From CAZOIA01 sp964579675 (lineage in GTDB: Bacteria; Planctomycetota; Phycisphaerae; UBA1845; PWPN01): a stretch of DNA of 15,169 bases. The position numbers and the translations under genes were made by a program. The stretch lies in NCBI GenBank assembly GCA_964579675.1, contig CAZOIA010000139.1, positions 1-15,169 on the forward strand. The letters run 5' to 3'. Numbering within the stretch: the stretch's first letter is position 1; every line of letters begins with the position of its first letter. This document shows positions 7,539 to 13,879 of the stretch, one piece after another. The notes under the pieces are model-generated. The model did not search any database, was not told where the DNA came from, and saw only the letters and a list, made by a program, of their open reading frames with translations.

Positions 7539-7768
7539 GGATCGGCCCTCCTCGGCTGGACCTCGAACTCGCATACCCACAACTCGCCGTGCTCGTTGCG
7601 GTGCTCGTCGAGGTGGTCGCCGCTGGTCACGTCAACCTGGTACAGCCAGCCGTCGTCATAGTGGCTCGCGGTGATGAGGCCATTGCACTGCCCGGTGAAG
7701 TGATCGCTCCGGACATGGACGGGGGTCCCGTTGGCCAGCGGTGGTCTATCGTTCGTCGTGGTGTCCAT
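7535..7768 (-). CDS. Small SH3-like protein, unknown function
   Basis: A 77-residue acidic protein. Residues 12-73 show the alternating beta-strand pattern of a small barrel: GTPVHVRSDHFTGQCNGLI, then YDDGWLYQVDVTSG, then GELWVCEFEVQP. I do not recognise the family. ATG 7768 follows AGGGGAAG by about six bases. It starts three bases after the HARE-HTH gene ends and overlaps the zinc-ribbon gene start by four bases, so these three genes form one tight transcription unit. Confidence 0.7.
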   Translation of the reverse strand: MDTTTNDRPPLANGTPVHVRSDHFTGQCNGLITASHYDDGWLYQVDVTSGDHLDEHRNEHGELWVCEFEVQPRRADP

Positions 7769-7771
7769 GAT

Positions 7772-8383
7772 TCACTTCCCCTTGGCGGCCACCACGTTGA
7801 ACTCGAATTGTCCGCGCTCGACCTTGCGGAACCGGGAGATGGTGCCCGTGTCGACGGCCTTGCGGATTTCACGCAAGATGGCCGAGTACAACGTCGCCTG
7901 CGGTGTCTTGCCGTTGGGGCTGGTCCACAGGCCTCGCTCGGCCATCGCGGCGATCATGGCCTTGCAGGTCATGGGCTTGCCCTCGGCCTTCAGGACCTCC
8001 GCCGCCGCGTCCAGGGCGCTGACGCGCTTGGGCTTGGCATCCTTCTCCTTGCGGGCCCGCTTCTTGGGTCGGGCCGTCTCGAGCTTGGCGGCCTCATCAT
8101 GCGTCGACTTGCTGCGGGGCGCCTCGCCAGTCTGCTGTTCGTTCTCCGCCGGCTTGCGAGCAGCCTTGCCTTCCTTCGCCGCGGGGGCCTTCTTCTGGTC
8201 GCCCTTGCTGGCGGCTGGACCTCGCAACCGCTGGGCGCTCTTGATGCGGATGCGCTTGCCCGTGGCGGTGTTCGTCGCATTCCAACCTCCGTGGCTGTTG
8301 GTGCTGTCGATGCGAACGGTCACAAGCTTGTCGCTGACCTTCGCACGGTACAGCCCTCCGATCTTCACTTCGTTCTTCTTCAT
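7772..8383 (-). CDS. HARE-HTH domain protein with basic linker
   Basis: The 203-residue product has three parts. Residues 1-55 form a small beta-rich domain (KIGGLYRAKVSDKLVTVRI). Residues about 56-120 are a Lys/Ala/Glu-rich, probably disordered linker. Residues about 121-195 are a clear HARE-HTH winged helix: SALDAAAEVLKAEGKPMTCK, then MIAAMAERGLW, then GKTPQATLYSAILREI and RFRKVERGQFEF. HARE-HTH domains occur in ASXL proteins, the RNA polymerase delta subunit and restriction or DNA-modification proteins, and have been proposed to recognise modified DNA. ATG 8383 is supported by AGGAGA; an in-frame start at 8419 lacks one. A stem-loop in the leader (8409-8429) and one over the end of the preceding gene may set its expression apart. 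A DNA-binding role is likely; a link to the methyltransferase is inference. Confidence 0.82.
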   Translation of the reverse strand: MKKNEVKIGGLYRAKVSDKLVTVRIDSTNSHGGWNATNTATGKRIRIKSAQRLRGPAASKGDQKKAPAAKEGKAARKPAENEQQTGEAPRSKSTHDEAAKLETARPKKRARKEKDAKPKRVSALDAAAEVLKAEGKPMTCKAMIAAMAERGLWTSPNGKTPQATLYSAILREIRKAVDTGTISRFRKVERGQFEFNVVAAKGK

Positions 8384-8408
8384 CGCACGTCTCCTACGAA
8401 AAGGTCCT

Positions 8409-8429
8409 ACCGCGTCCACGCGACGCGGT
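8409..8429 (-). promoter_or_regulatory. Leader stem-loop before the HARE-HTH gene
   Basis: The arms ACCGCGT and ACGCGGT pair perfectly over seven bases around a 7-base loop, in the 63-base gap between two minus-strand genes and 26 bases before the ATG at 8383. It could be an operator or an mRNA structure. No T-tract follows. Confidence 0.35.
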
Positions 8430-8441
8430 CTCTGAAAACAC

Positions 8442-8462
8442 TCCGGTCAACCGTTGACCGGA
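8442..8462 (-). terminator. Perfect 10-bp inverted repeat over the end of a minus-strand gene; possible terminator
   Basis: The arms TCCGGTCAAC and GTTGACCGGA pair perfectly around one central base. The structure includes the TGA stop of the 75-residue gene. Read on the minus strand it is followed by GTGTTTTC, a modest T-rich stretch, so it may act as a partial terminator within the cluster. A dimeric protein operator is the alternative. Confidence 0.5.
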
Positions 8463-8674
8463 ACGGTCACAATCCGATGGCTGCCGTCGGGCAGCTCATG
8501 GTCATGCAGGTACGCGAACTCGACGCCGGCCCTGGCCAAGCGGTCGGCCTCGCTCGGCTCGACGACCAGGTGGCGGCCGCCGACGGTGATGGCCTGCCCG
8601 CGTCCGCTGGCGTCGGTCCACTGGATCGCCTCGTGGGCGTTGTCGAACTCGATGGCTTTCAGTTCGATGGTCAT
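8447..8674 (-). CDS. Small protein of unknown function (75 aa)
   Basis: The translation MTIELKAIEFDNAHEAIQW and the following GRGQAITVGGRHLVVEPSEA suggest a mixed alpha/beta domain, with a helix at about 42-50 and a C-terminal strand (HRIVTVPV). It is acidic, with no membrane segment and no metal-binding cysteines. ATG 8674 follows GGAGAC by six bases. It is the third gene of the leftward cluster, 39 bases after the preceding gene. I do not recognise the family; length, start signal and context support a real gene. Confidence 0.65.
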   Translation of the reverse strand: MTIELKAIEFDNAHEAIQWTDASGRGQAITVGGRHLVVEPSEADRLARAGVEFAYLHDHELPDGSHRIVTVPVNG

Positions 8675-8713
8675 GGTTTCGTCTCCGTTTGTACGGGTCC
8701 CAAAGTCGATTTC

Positions 8714-8998
8714 TCAGTCCTCGAACGTACTGATGACCCGCCGGTACTCGGCCACGTCGCCGTTGGTACCGCGGCAGCCGTCCAGATAGCACTGAAGCGT
8801 CCGGGCGACCTGCCTATTCAAGGCGGTCTCTCTCGCGTCGGCCTCCAGCTCGAACGCCTCGCCGATCGGGACGCCCTCACCGTCGCGGCGCTCGACGACC
8901 CGCGTCACGCGAGTGCCGGTGATGATGATCCGGCGATTCTCGCGGCGGATGGTCGCCGTTCCCATCGGCCCCTCGATGTCGATCCGCATGGTCTTCAT
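8714..8998 (-). CDS. Small protein of unknown function (94 aa)
   Basis: The N-terminal half is beta-rich (MKTMRIDIEGPMGTATIRR, then RRIIITGTRVTRVVERRDG), the C-terminal half helical (EAFELEADARETALNRQVAR, then LQCYLDGC). No catalytic motif is visible. ATG 8998 follows GGAGG by eight bases. It is the second gene of the cluster. The alternation of basic strands and acidic helices suggests a soluble protein; nothing more can be said. Confidence 0.65.
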   Translation of the reverse strand: MKTMRIDIEGPMGTATIRRENRRIIITGTRVTRVVERRDGEGVPIGEAFELEADARETALNRQVARTLQCYLDGCRGTNGDVAEYRRVISTFED

Positions 8999-9022
8999 GG
9001 TCTTGCCTCCGCGGCTGGCCTG

Positions 9023-9289
9023 TTACCAGCCCGCCTTATCGAACACATGGTTGCACAGGCGAGCGGGGACTCGTTCGGCAACCACCGTATCCAGGTGCCA
9101 GATCATGTCCGCGGCCCGGGCAAACCGACCCCCGGCAATGGCTCGGCGAATCGCCCGCAGGTCCCGGACATCTTCCTCATAAAGGTGAGCGATGTCGTCG
9201 TCGGTTCGGCGTCTGCCGGCCCGCTGCCAATGGGCAATGCTGGCGTCGAATCGGGCCAGGTCTCGTTTCGTTCTCGTTGTCGTGGCCAT
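9023..9289 (-). CDS. Small helical protein of unknown function (88 aa), first gene of the leftward cluster
   Basis: The product is almost entirely helical and charged: a basic N-terminus (MATTTRTKRDLARFDASIAH), then RRRTDDDIAHLYEEDVRDL and RAIRRAIAGGRFARAADMIW. I do not recognise the family; a small DNA-associated or regulatory protein is possible. ATG 9289 is chosen because AGGAGG lies seven bases upstream; an in-frame GTG at 9307 would put that site inside the gene. It is the promoter-proximal gene of the leftward cluster and diverges from the packaging genes across a 159-base control region. Confidence 0.65.
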   Translation of the reverse strand: MATTTRTKRDLARFDASIAHWQRAGRRRTDDDIAHLYEEDVRDLRAIRRAIAGGRFARAADMIWHLDTVVAERVPARLCNHVFDKAGW

Positions 9290-9376
9290 TTCTGGGCCTC
9301 CTTTCACTCATGTCCTTACGCTGCTTTTGGCCGGAAGGGAAGGCGATTCTGCCCGGAATCTCGGGTTTTTAGTAGT

Positions 9377-9422
9377 TTCGGCAACACCGTACACATGTGT
9401 ACCGACATGCAGTGTCGCCGAA
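9377..9422. promoter_or_regulatory. Divergent operator-like region with nested inverted repeats
   Basis: Between the leftward cluster (start 9289) and the packaging genes (start 9449) lies a perfect 14-bp palindrome, GTACACATGTGTAC (9389-9402). An outer inverted repeat flanks it: TTCGGCAACAC (9377-9387) and GTGTCGCCGAA (9412-9422), matching at 10 of 11 positions. This looks like binding sites for a dimeric repressor or activator controlling both directions. I could not pick a convincing -35/-10 pair on either strand. The winged-helix or HARE-HTH protein of the cluster could be the ligand, which is inference. Confidence 0.5.
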
Positions 9423-9448
9423 CGGCACGGCGGCGGGAGGCGGCATAG

Positions 9449-9676
9449 ATGAGCGATCATGCGTCCAGCGCGCACGCCCCAGGGGCGATGAGCCCGACGG
9501 CAATCGCCGTGGCCGATGCGGCGCGCCTATTGTCGGCAGCGAGTGGGTATTCGGTGACACCTGAACAGATTCAGGCCGACATCGATGCGGGAGCGCCGAC
9601 CAACCTCGACGGGACGATCAACCTGGTGCGCTACGCCGGCTGGCTCGTGAAGGAGATGTCCGCTCGTGGCGATTGA
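9449..9676 (+). CDS. Putative small terminase subunit / DNA-binding protein
   Basis: A 75-residue protein directly upstream of the large terminase, where small terminase subunits usually sit. Residues about 20-70 (VADAARLLSAASGYSVTPEQ, then the LVRYAGWLVKEM end) form a compact helical domain with excisionase/helix-turn-helix character. The same pattern recurs in the first 62 residues of the large terminase, so the two share a domain. ATG 9449 follows GGGAGG by about nine bases. The gene overlaps the next one by 11 bases. It would recognise the packaging site on phage DNA and recruit the large subunit; that role is inferred from position and the shared domain, as the sequence itself matches no small-subunit family I can name. 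Confidence 0.65.
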   Translation: MSDHASSAHAPGAMSPTAIAVADAARLLSAASGYSVTPEQIQADIDAGAPTNLDGTINLVRYAGWLVKEMSARGD

Positions 9677-11933
9677 TCCGCGAAAGCTTCGGCCGACGCA
9701 GCTCGTGCAGTTGCTGAACTCGACGCCGCTGGGCGAAGTGATCAGCGAGCGGCAACTCTACCGCCATCGTGCCAGAGCCGGGCTGCGGATCGGCGACGGT
9801 CGGACGATCGATCTGCTGCGGTACGTCGGCTGGCTGGTCCACGAGCGGCACAAGCCGAAGCCTGAGCCCGAGGGGCTCACCGGCTATGAGGCGCTCAAGG
9901 AGCGAGCGAGGCAACGGAACATTGAGCTGTCACTATCGGGGCGGGACATCGGCGAGCTGCCCGAGGTCGTGAACGCCGAGCGGAAGGCCAAGGCCGAGCG
10001 GGACTTCCGGTTCTTCTGCGAGCAGTACTTCCCCCAGACGTTCCATTTACCCTGGTCGCCGGATCATCTCAAGGTCGTTGCCAAGATCGAGCTCGCCGTG
10101 TTGGAGGGCGGGCTCTTCGCGATGGCGATGCCCCGGGCGAGCGGGAAGACGAGCCTGTGTGAGACCGCTTGCCTGTGGGCCTTGGTGTACGGGCACCGCG
10201 AGTTCGTCGCGCTCATCGGCAGTGACGAGGAGCACGCCGCCAACATGCTCGAAAGCATCAAGGCCGAGCTGGAGAACAGCGAGCGGCTGCTCGAGGACTT
10301 CCCCGAGGTCGTGTTTCCGATCCACGCGCTGGCGGGTATCCATCAGCGTGCCGCCGGGCAGCTCTACCAGGGGAAGCAGACGCACATCGGCTGGACGGCC
10401 AGGGAACTCGTGTTGCCAACGATTCCGGGCAGTAAGGCCTCGGGCGGGATCATTCGCGTCGCCGGGATCACCGGGCGCATTCGCGGGATGAAGCACAAGC
10501 GGGCCGACGGCACGAGCATCAGGCCGTCGCTTGTGCTCATCGACGATCCGCAGACAGACGAGTCGGCCCGCTCGCCATCGCAGTGTGCGACCCGCGAGCG
10601 CATCTTGGCCGGCGCAATCCTCGGCCTCGCCGGCCCGGGCAAGAAGATCGCCGGTCTCATGACGCTGACCGTCGTGCGCCCCGACGACATGGCCGACCGC
10701 ATTCTCGATCGCGACAAGCACCCGCAATGGCAGGGTGAGCGCACGAAGATGGTCTACGCCTGGCCGGCGAACGAAGCGATGTGGGCTCGGTACACTGAGC
10801 TGTGGCGCGAGGGCATGCGGGCGGATCGTGGGATCGCGGAGGCAACCGCGTTTTACCGTGCCCACAGGGAAGAGATGGACGAGGGGGCGGTCATCGCTTG
10901 GCCGGAGCGGCATCACCCGGATGAACTGTCGGCCATTCAGCACGCCATCGATCTGAAGCTTGACCGTGGCGAGGCGGCGTTCTGGGCCGAGTACCAGAAC
11001 GAGCCATTACCCGAGGACGTGCCCGACGACGACCTGCTCACCGCTGATCAGATCGCCGGGAAGGCGAACGGCCACAAGCGCGGCGAGATACCGATCGGAT
11101 GTACGCACCTGACCATGTTCATCGACGTGCAGGCCAAGGCGCTGTTCTGGCTGGTAGCTGCGTGGGAGGACGACTTCGCCGGCTGCGTGATCGACTACGG
11201 CACCGAGCCGGATCAGAAGGCCGCGTACTTCACGCTGCGGGACGTGCGCCGGACGCTGGCGATGACAGCGCCGCGGGCGGGCCTGGAGGGCGCGATCTAC
11301 GCCGGGCTGGAACGGCTCACGGATCGGATGATTGGGAAGGAATGGCGTCGCGATGACGGAGCCGCGGTCCGCATCGACCGCTGCCTGATCGACGCGAACT
11401 GGGGCCAGTCGTCGGACGTGGTCTACCAGTTCTGCCGGCAGAGCAAGTACGCCGGCGTCGTCATGCCCAGCCACGGGCGGTACGTCGGCGCTTCAAGCAT
11501 TCCCTTCAGCGACTACAAGCGGAAGCGCGGCGACCGTGTGGGCCTGAACTGGCGCATCCCGGTTGTGAAGGGCAGACGGGCTGTCCGGCACGTGGTGTTC
11601 GACACGAACTACTGGAAGTCGTTCGTCCACGCGCGGTTTGCGGTGGCGATGGGTGATCCCGGGTGCCTGGCGCTCTTCGGCAGCAAGGCGGAGCAGCATC
11701 GCCTGCTGGCCGAGCACCTGACCTCAGAATACCGCGTGAAGACCGAGGGCCGTGGCCGAACCGTGGACGAGTGGAAACTCCGCGCCGACGGCCTGGACAA
11801 CCACTGGCTCGACTGCCTGGTCGGCTGCGCGGTGGCGGCGTCGCTTCAGGGGGCGGCGCTGTTCGGCACGGATCTCCAGCCGGCGCCGAAACGGCGGCTC
11901 CGGCTATCGGAGTTGCAGGGGGCGAAGCGATGA
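9666..11933 (+). CDS. terL: Phage terminase large subunit (GpA-like ATPase and nuclease)
   Basis: This 755-residue protein is the DNA-packaging motor: its ATPase drives DNA into the prohead and its nuclease cuts concatemers. Residues 1-62 form an extra N-terminal domain resembling the preceding small protein. The ATPase has Walker A MPRASGKT (155-162) and Walker B LVLIDDPQ (289-296). The RNase H-like nuclease has three probable metal-binding aspartates: D487 in FIDVQ, D576 in LIDANWG and D716 in NHWLDCLVG. Length and motif order fit the lambda gpA-type group. The start is GTG 9666, with AGGAG about eleven bases upstream inside the previous gene. The stop overlaps the next ATG (ATGA). The C-terminal 31-residue segment 700-730 recurs as a fragment near 13880, on the far side of the HAD/membrane cassette. 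The call is firm. Confidence 0.94.
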   Translation: MAIDPRKLRPTQLVQLLNSTPLGEVISERQLYRHRARAGLRIGDGRTIDLLRYVGWLVHERHKPKPEPEGLTGYEALKERARQRNIELSLSGRDIGELPEVVNAERKAKAERDFRFFCEQYFPQTFHLPWSPDHLKVVAKIELAVLEGGLFAMAMPRASGKTSLCETACLWALVYGHREFVALIGSDEEHAANMLESIKAELENSERLLEDFPEVVFPIHALAGIHQRAAGQLYQGKQTHIGWTARELVLPTIPGSKASGGIIRVAGITGRIRGMKHKRADGTSIRPSLVLIDDPQTDESARSPSQCATRERILAGAILGLAGPGKKIAGLMTLTVVRPDDMADRILDRDKHPQWQGERTKMVYAWPANEAMWARYTELWREGMRADRGIAEATAFYRAHREEMDEGAVIAWPERHHPDELSAIQHAIDLKLDRGEAAFWAEYQNEPLPEDVPDDDLLTADQIAGKANGHKRGEIPIGCTHLTMFIDVQAKALFWLVAAWEDDFAGCVIDYGTEPDQKAAYFTLRDVRRTLAMTAPRAGLEGAIYAGLERLTDRMIGKEWRRDDGAAVRIDRCLIDANWGQSSDVVYQFCRQSKYAGVVMPSHGRYVGASSIPFSDYKRKRGDRVGLNWRIPVVKGRRAVRHVVFDTNYWKSFVHARFAVAMGDPGCLALFGSKAEQHRLLAEHLTSEYRVKTEGRGRTVDEWKLRADGLDNHWLDCLVGCAVAASLQGAALFGTDLQPAPKRRLRLSELQGAKR

Positions 11934-12115
11934 CGCAAGGCACGGAAGCCACCCAGAATCCGACCAACCAGCGCGGCCTTCGCTGCCCAAAGTGCGGGTG
12001 CGGGCACTTCCGGGTGATCTATGCGCGGGCGAAGGCGGACGGAAGAATCATCAGAAGGCGCGAATGCAGGTATTGCGGGAAGCGTATCACGACCAGCGCG
12101 CGGCTCACACAGTGA
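11930..12115 (+). CDS. Small NrdR-like zinc-ribbon protein
   Basis: A 61-residue protein whose pattern LRCPKCGCGHFRVIYAR, then GRIIRRRECRYCGKRITT, closely follows the zinc ribbon of the ribonucleotide reductase repressor NrdR: CPxC, about 21 residues, then an RRRECxxCGxRxTT end. The NrdR ATP-cone domain is absent, so it is not NrdR itself. Such stand-alone ribbons are found in phage packaging regions; the role is unknown and may be DNA or RNA binding. It overlaps the terminase stop by four bases and so is translated with it. It is the last plus-strand gene before the inverted HAD/membrane cassette. Confidence 0.8.
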   Translation: MTQGTEATQNPTNQRGLRCPKCGCGHFRVIYARAKADGRIIRRRECRYCGKRITTSARLTQ

Positions 12116-12205
12116 GATGAGGGAAGTTTCTACAGCAGCATACGCCTTACCGTCGGACTCACAACCTCAAGAGGTGATTCAGAGGGCGCCTCCACAACCG
12201 ACCAA

Positions 12206-12910
12206 TCAACAACGGATGAGTGTGTTGACGAAGGACCGAATGCCGCGATCGCGCCACGATGTGAAAACGACCTCCGCACCCGCAGAATACAGGGATCGCA
12301 TAAAGGGAGCCGAGCGCACGGTTGGAACCGCAGCCACACGACATCCGGCTGAGCGACCCGCCTTGAGTCCGATGGCCGAGTCCTCGAAGACCAGTTGCCT
12401 ATCTGGTCCGATCCCGAGCCTGCGCGCCGTCTCCCGGTACACGTCAGGGGCGGGCTTTGGAGACGAAACGTCCTCTCTGGCTACAACCATTTCGTCGCCG
12501 AACTCCGCGAGCAGGCCTGAGCGTTCGAGAAAGTTGAACGCGGCGGTTCGATCAGTCACGGTTCCGACTGCAATCGCCAATCCCCGGGTCTTGAGCCATC
12601 TTGCGAAGTCGCGGAACCCCCGTCTTGCCGTGATCCTTCTCCGTTTCCGCAATAACTCAGCGAAGTACGAGCGCTTTGTCGATAGCACTCCTTCCATCGA
12701 TATGTTCCTACTTGCCAGACACACTATCTCTGCTGCTACCTCTTCGTCGGGCCCCCCAATGAAGTGGGGCAGTTGCAGCATCGCCTCACCCCGCGTAAGA
12801 ACGACTCCGACGTCTGCCGCGGCACGTAGATGCGCGGCGTGATGAAGCGCCTCAACATCTACGATAGTCCCTTCCAGGTCGAACGCTACTCCTTCGACTG
12901 CGGCTGGCAC
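12206..12910 (-). CDS. HAD-superfamily phosphatase, beta-phosphoglucomutase-like, with DxE motif
   Basis: The 234-residue protein has all four HAD motifs: VAFDLEGTIVD (motif I, D11), VGTVTD (motif II, T117), SSPKPAP (motif III, K152) and FEDSAIG (motif IV, E176-D177), plus an inserted helical cap (about 20-90) as in subfamily IA enzymes such as beta-phosphoglucomutase and phosphoglycolate phosphatase. It should remove phosphate from a small metabolite; the substrate is unknown. The second acid of motif I is Glu, not Asp; a DxEGT motif is known in enolase-phosphatase E1 but is uncommon. I chose GTG 12910, with GGAGG five bases upstream; GTG 12922 is in frame and would add four residues. The gene overlaps the membrane-protein gene by 25 bases, so the two are co-translated. 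It reads against the packaging genes and its codon third positions are less GC-biased, as in a late-acquired accessory gene. Confidence 0.85.
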   Translation of the reverse strand: MPAAVEGVAFDLEGTIVDVEALHHAAHLRAAADVGVVLTRGEAMLQLPHFIGGPDEEVAAEIVCLASRNISMEGVLSTKRSYFAELLRKRRRITARRGFRDFARWLKTRGLAIAVGTVTDRTAAFNFLERSGLLAEFGDEMVVAREDVSSPKPAPDVYRETARRLGIGPDRQLVFEDSAIGLKAGRSAGCRVAAVPTVRSAPFMRSLYSAGAEVVFTSWRDRGIRSFVNTLIRC

Positions 12911-13458
12911 ACCTGCCTCCACTTCTCCTGAAGTTTTTCTTCACCCTGGCCCCAGCGCAAGAAGCCACTCAGACCCACCAGGAGGCAGTAGGCCACACCG
13001 AGTAAGCCGCAGATCCAGGCGCCTCTGTTCGAGGTAATGGAAACACCGAACACGAGCTTGAGCCCAAATGGAAAAGCCGCCGTGAAAGCACCAAGCATCA
13101 AGAACAACAGCGTCAGCGCCCTTGTGTAGCCGAAGTAAGAGAAACTCTTCCTGTAATTGGCCCAATCTTCCTCCCACTGGGAGCCCTTCATGCGCAAGTA
13201 AGTGGTGAAAATGCGGAGCATGCGCGAGAGCTGGAGTGTCAGCATAAACAGCCCGAACAGCATCAACATCAGGAAGCAGGAGACCGCGAACGTGAAACTT
13301 CCGATCTCCCGGATGGAACTCGTGTCCCTTGGAATTTGCCAACCGATTATCACGCCGAAAAGCGTAACGGCTGCCGTCATGAGTACGAAACGCTGGTTGA
13401 CGATCTGATTCACCTCTCTATGGAGTTTGCGTAGGTCCTCCGAATTGGGGTCAGGCAT
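12886..13458 (-). CDS. Four-helix membrane protein of unknown family
   Basis: The 190-residue product begins with a charged amphipathic helix (about 5-23, LRKLHREVNQIVNQRF), followed by four hydrophobic segments at about 24-41, 53-76, 115-138 and 147-168. A soluble loop of about 40 residues separates segments 2 and 3 (KGSQWEEDWANYRKS within it), and the C-terminal tail is charged. It should sit in the inner membrane with both ends cytoplasmic. I do not recognise the family. ATG 13458 has AGGAG at a good distance; an in-frame start at 13512 lacks one. It is the first gene of a two-gene minus-strand unit with the HAD phosphatase. Similar layouts (membrane protein plus cytosolic enzyme in a phage moron) suggest host-envelope or defence roles, but that is inference. 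Confidence 0.8.
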   Translation of the reverse strand: MPDPNSEDLRKLHREVNQIVNQRFVLMTAAVTLFGVIIGWQIPRDTSSIREIGSFTFAVSCFLMLMLFGLFMLTLQLSRMLRIFTTYLRMKGSQWEEDWANYRKSFSYFGYTRALTLLFLMLGAFTAAFPFGLKLVFGVSITSNRGAWICGLLGVAYCLLVGLSGFLRWGQGEEKLQEKWRQVCQPQSKE

Positions 13459-13542
13459 GTGTCTCTCCTCATATCGACTTACCGCTAGGTTTCGATGCGC
13501 CTCCACGCTCACACGGCACGGCGCCGGCCAACGACAAGAGAC

Positions 13543-13571
13543 ATTGTAACTGAACTACCGCGGAGCGCGAA
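13543..13571 (-). promoter_or_regulatory. Candidate promoter for the membrane protein/HAD cassette
   Basis: On the minus strand, TACAAT (13548 to 13543) matches the -10 consensus at five of six positions, and TTCGCG (13571 to 13566), a poor -35 match, lies 17 bases upstream. The start codon at 13458 is 85 bases downstream. A short inverted repeat (ATCGA / TCGAT near 13472-13495) lies in the leader. Confidence is low because the -35 box is weak. Confidence 0.3.
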
Positions 13572-13879
13572 GCCTTGGTATGGTCGGCCAGTGGGCAGCT
13601 CGGTGGGTTTCGGAACCGCAAAGCCAAGGATGATCAGCGACGCCTCCACATGCGTAATGATCTCCGCCGAAGCGGCGAAGGACCCTTGAAGCACGTCCAG
13701 CAGGGGGTACAACGAGCATAGACAGCCAGACCGAGAGTCCCCCCGGAGGTGAGCGGTCAGCGGCTGATCATCGCCGGGCCGTCGAGCCAGCAAGTGACAC
13801 GCCGTGCAGGGCTGGACCCTCGTACGGCGTTTTGCTGGGAAGCGCCTCGCGGAACGGCCGGACCGGCCGCCGGCACGCA

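Noticed and set aside
6635..9448. A 937-codon open frame on the plus strand
   Set aside because: It runs antisense through the membrane-protein gene and all seven leftward genes, which have ribosome binding sites, overlaps and recognisable domains. The plus-strand translation shows no domain and is an effect of high GC content.
12164..12175. Small inverted repeat ACCTC/GAGGT between the convergent NrdR-like and HAD genes as a terminator
   Set aside because: Only five base pairs with a two-base loop and no T-tract on either strand.
12021..12842. A 273-codon plus-strand open frame
   Set aside because: Antisense of the HAD phosphatase, which has all four catalytic motifs.
13537..13566. A tRNA D-arm-like sequence on the minus strand (GGTAGTTCAGTT)
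   Set aside because: The rest does not fold into a tRNA: no matching anticodon arm, T-arm or acceptor stem.
13509..13793. A 94-codon minus-strand frame upstream of the membrane protein
   Set aside because: No convincing start signal, no domain and it lies in a mosaic stretch; cannot be supported, though a small real gene is not excluded.
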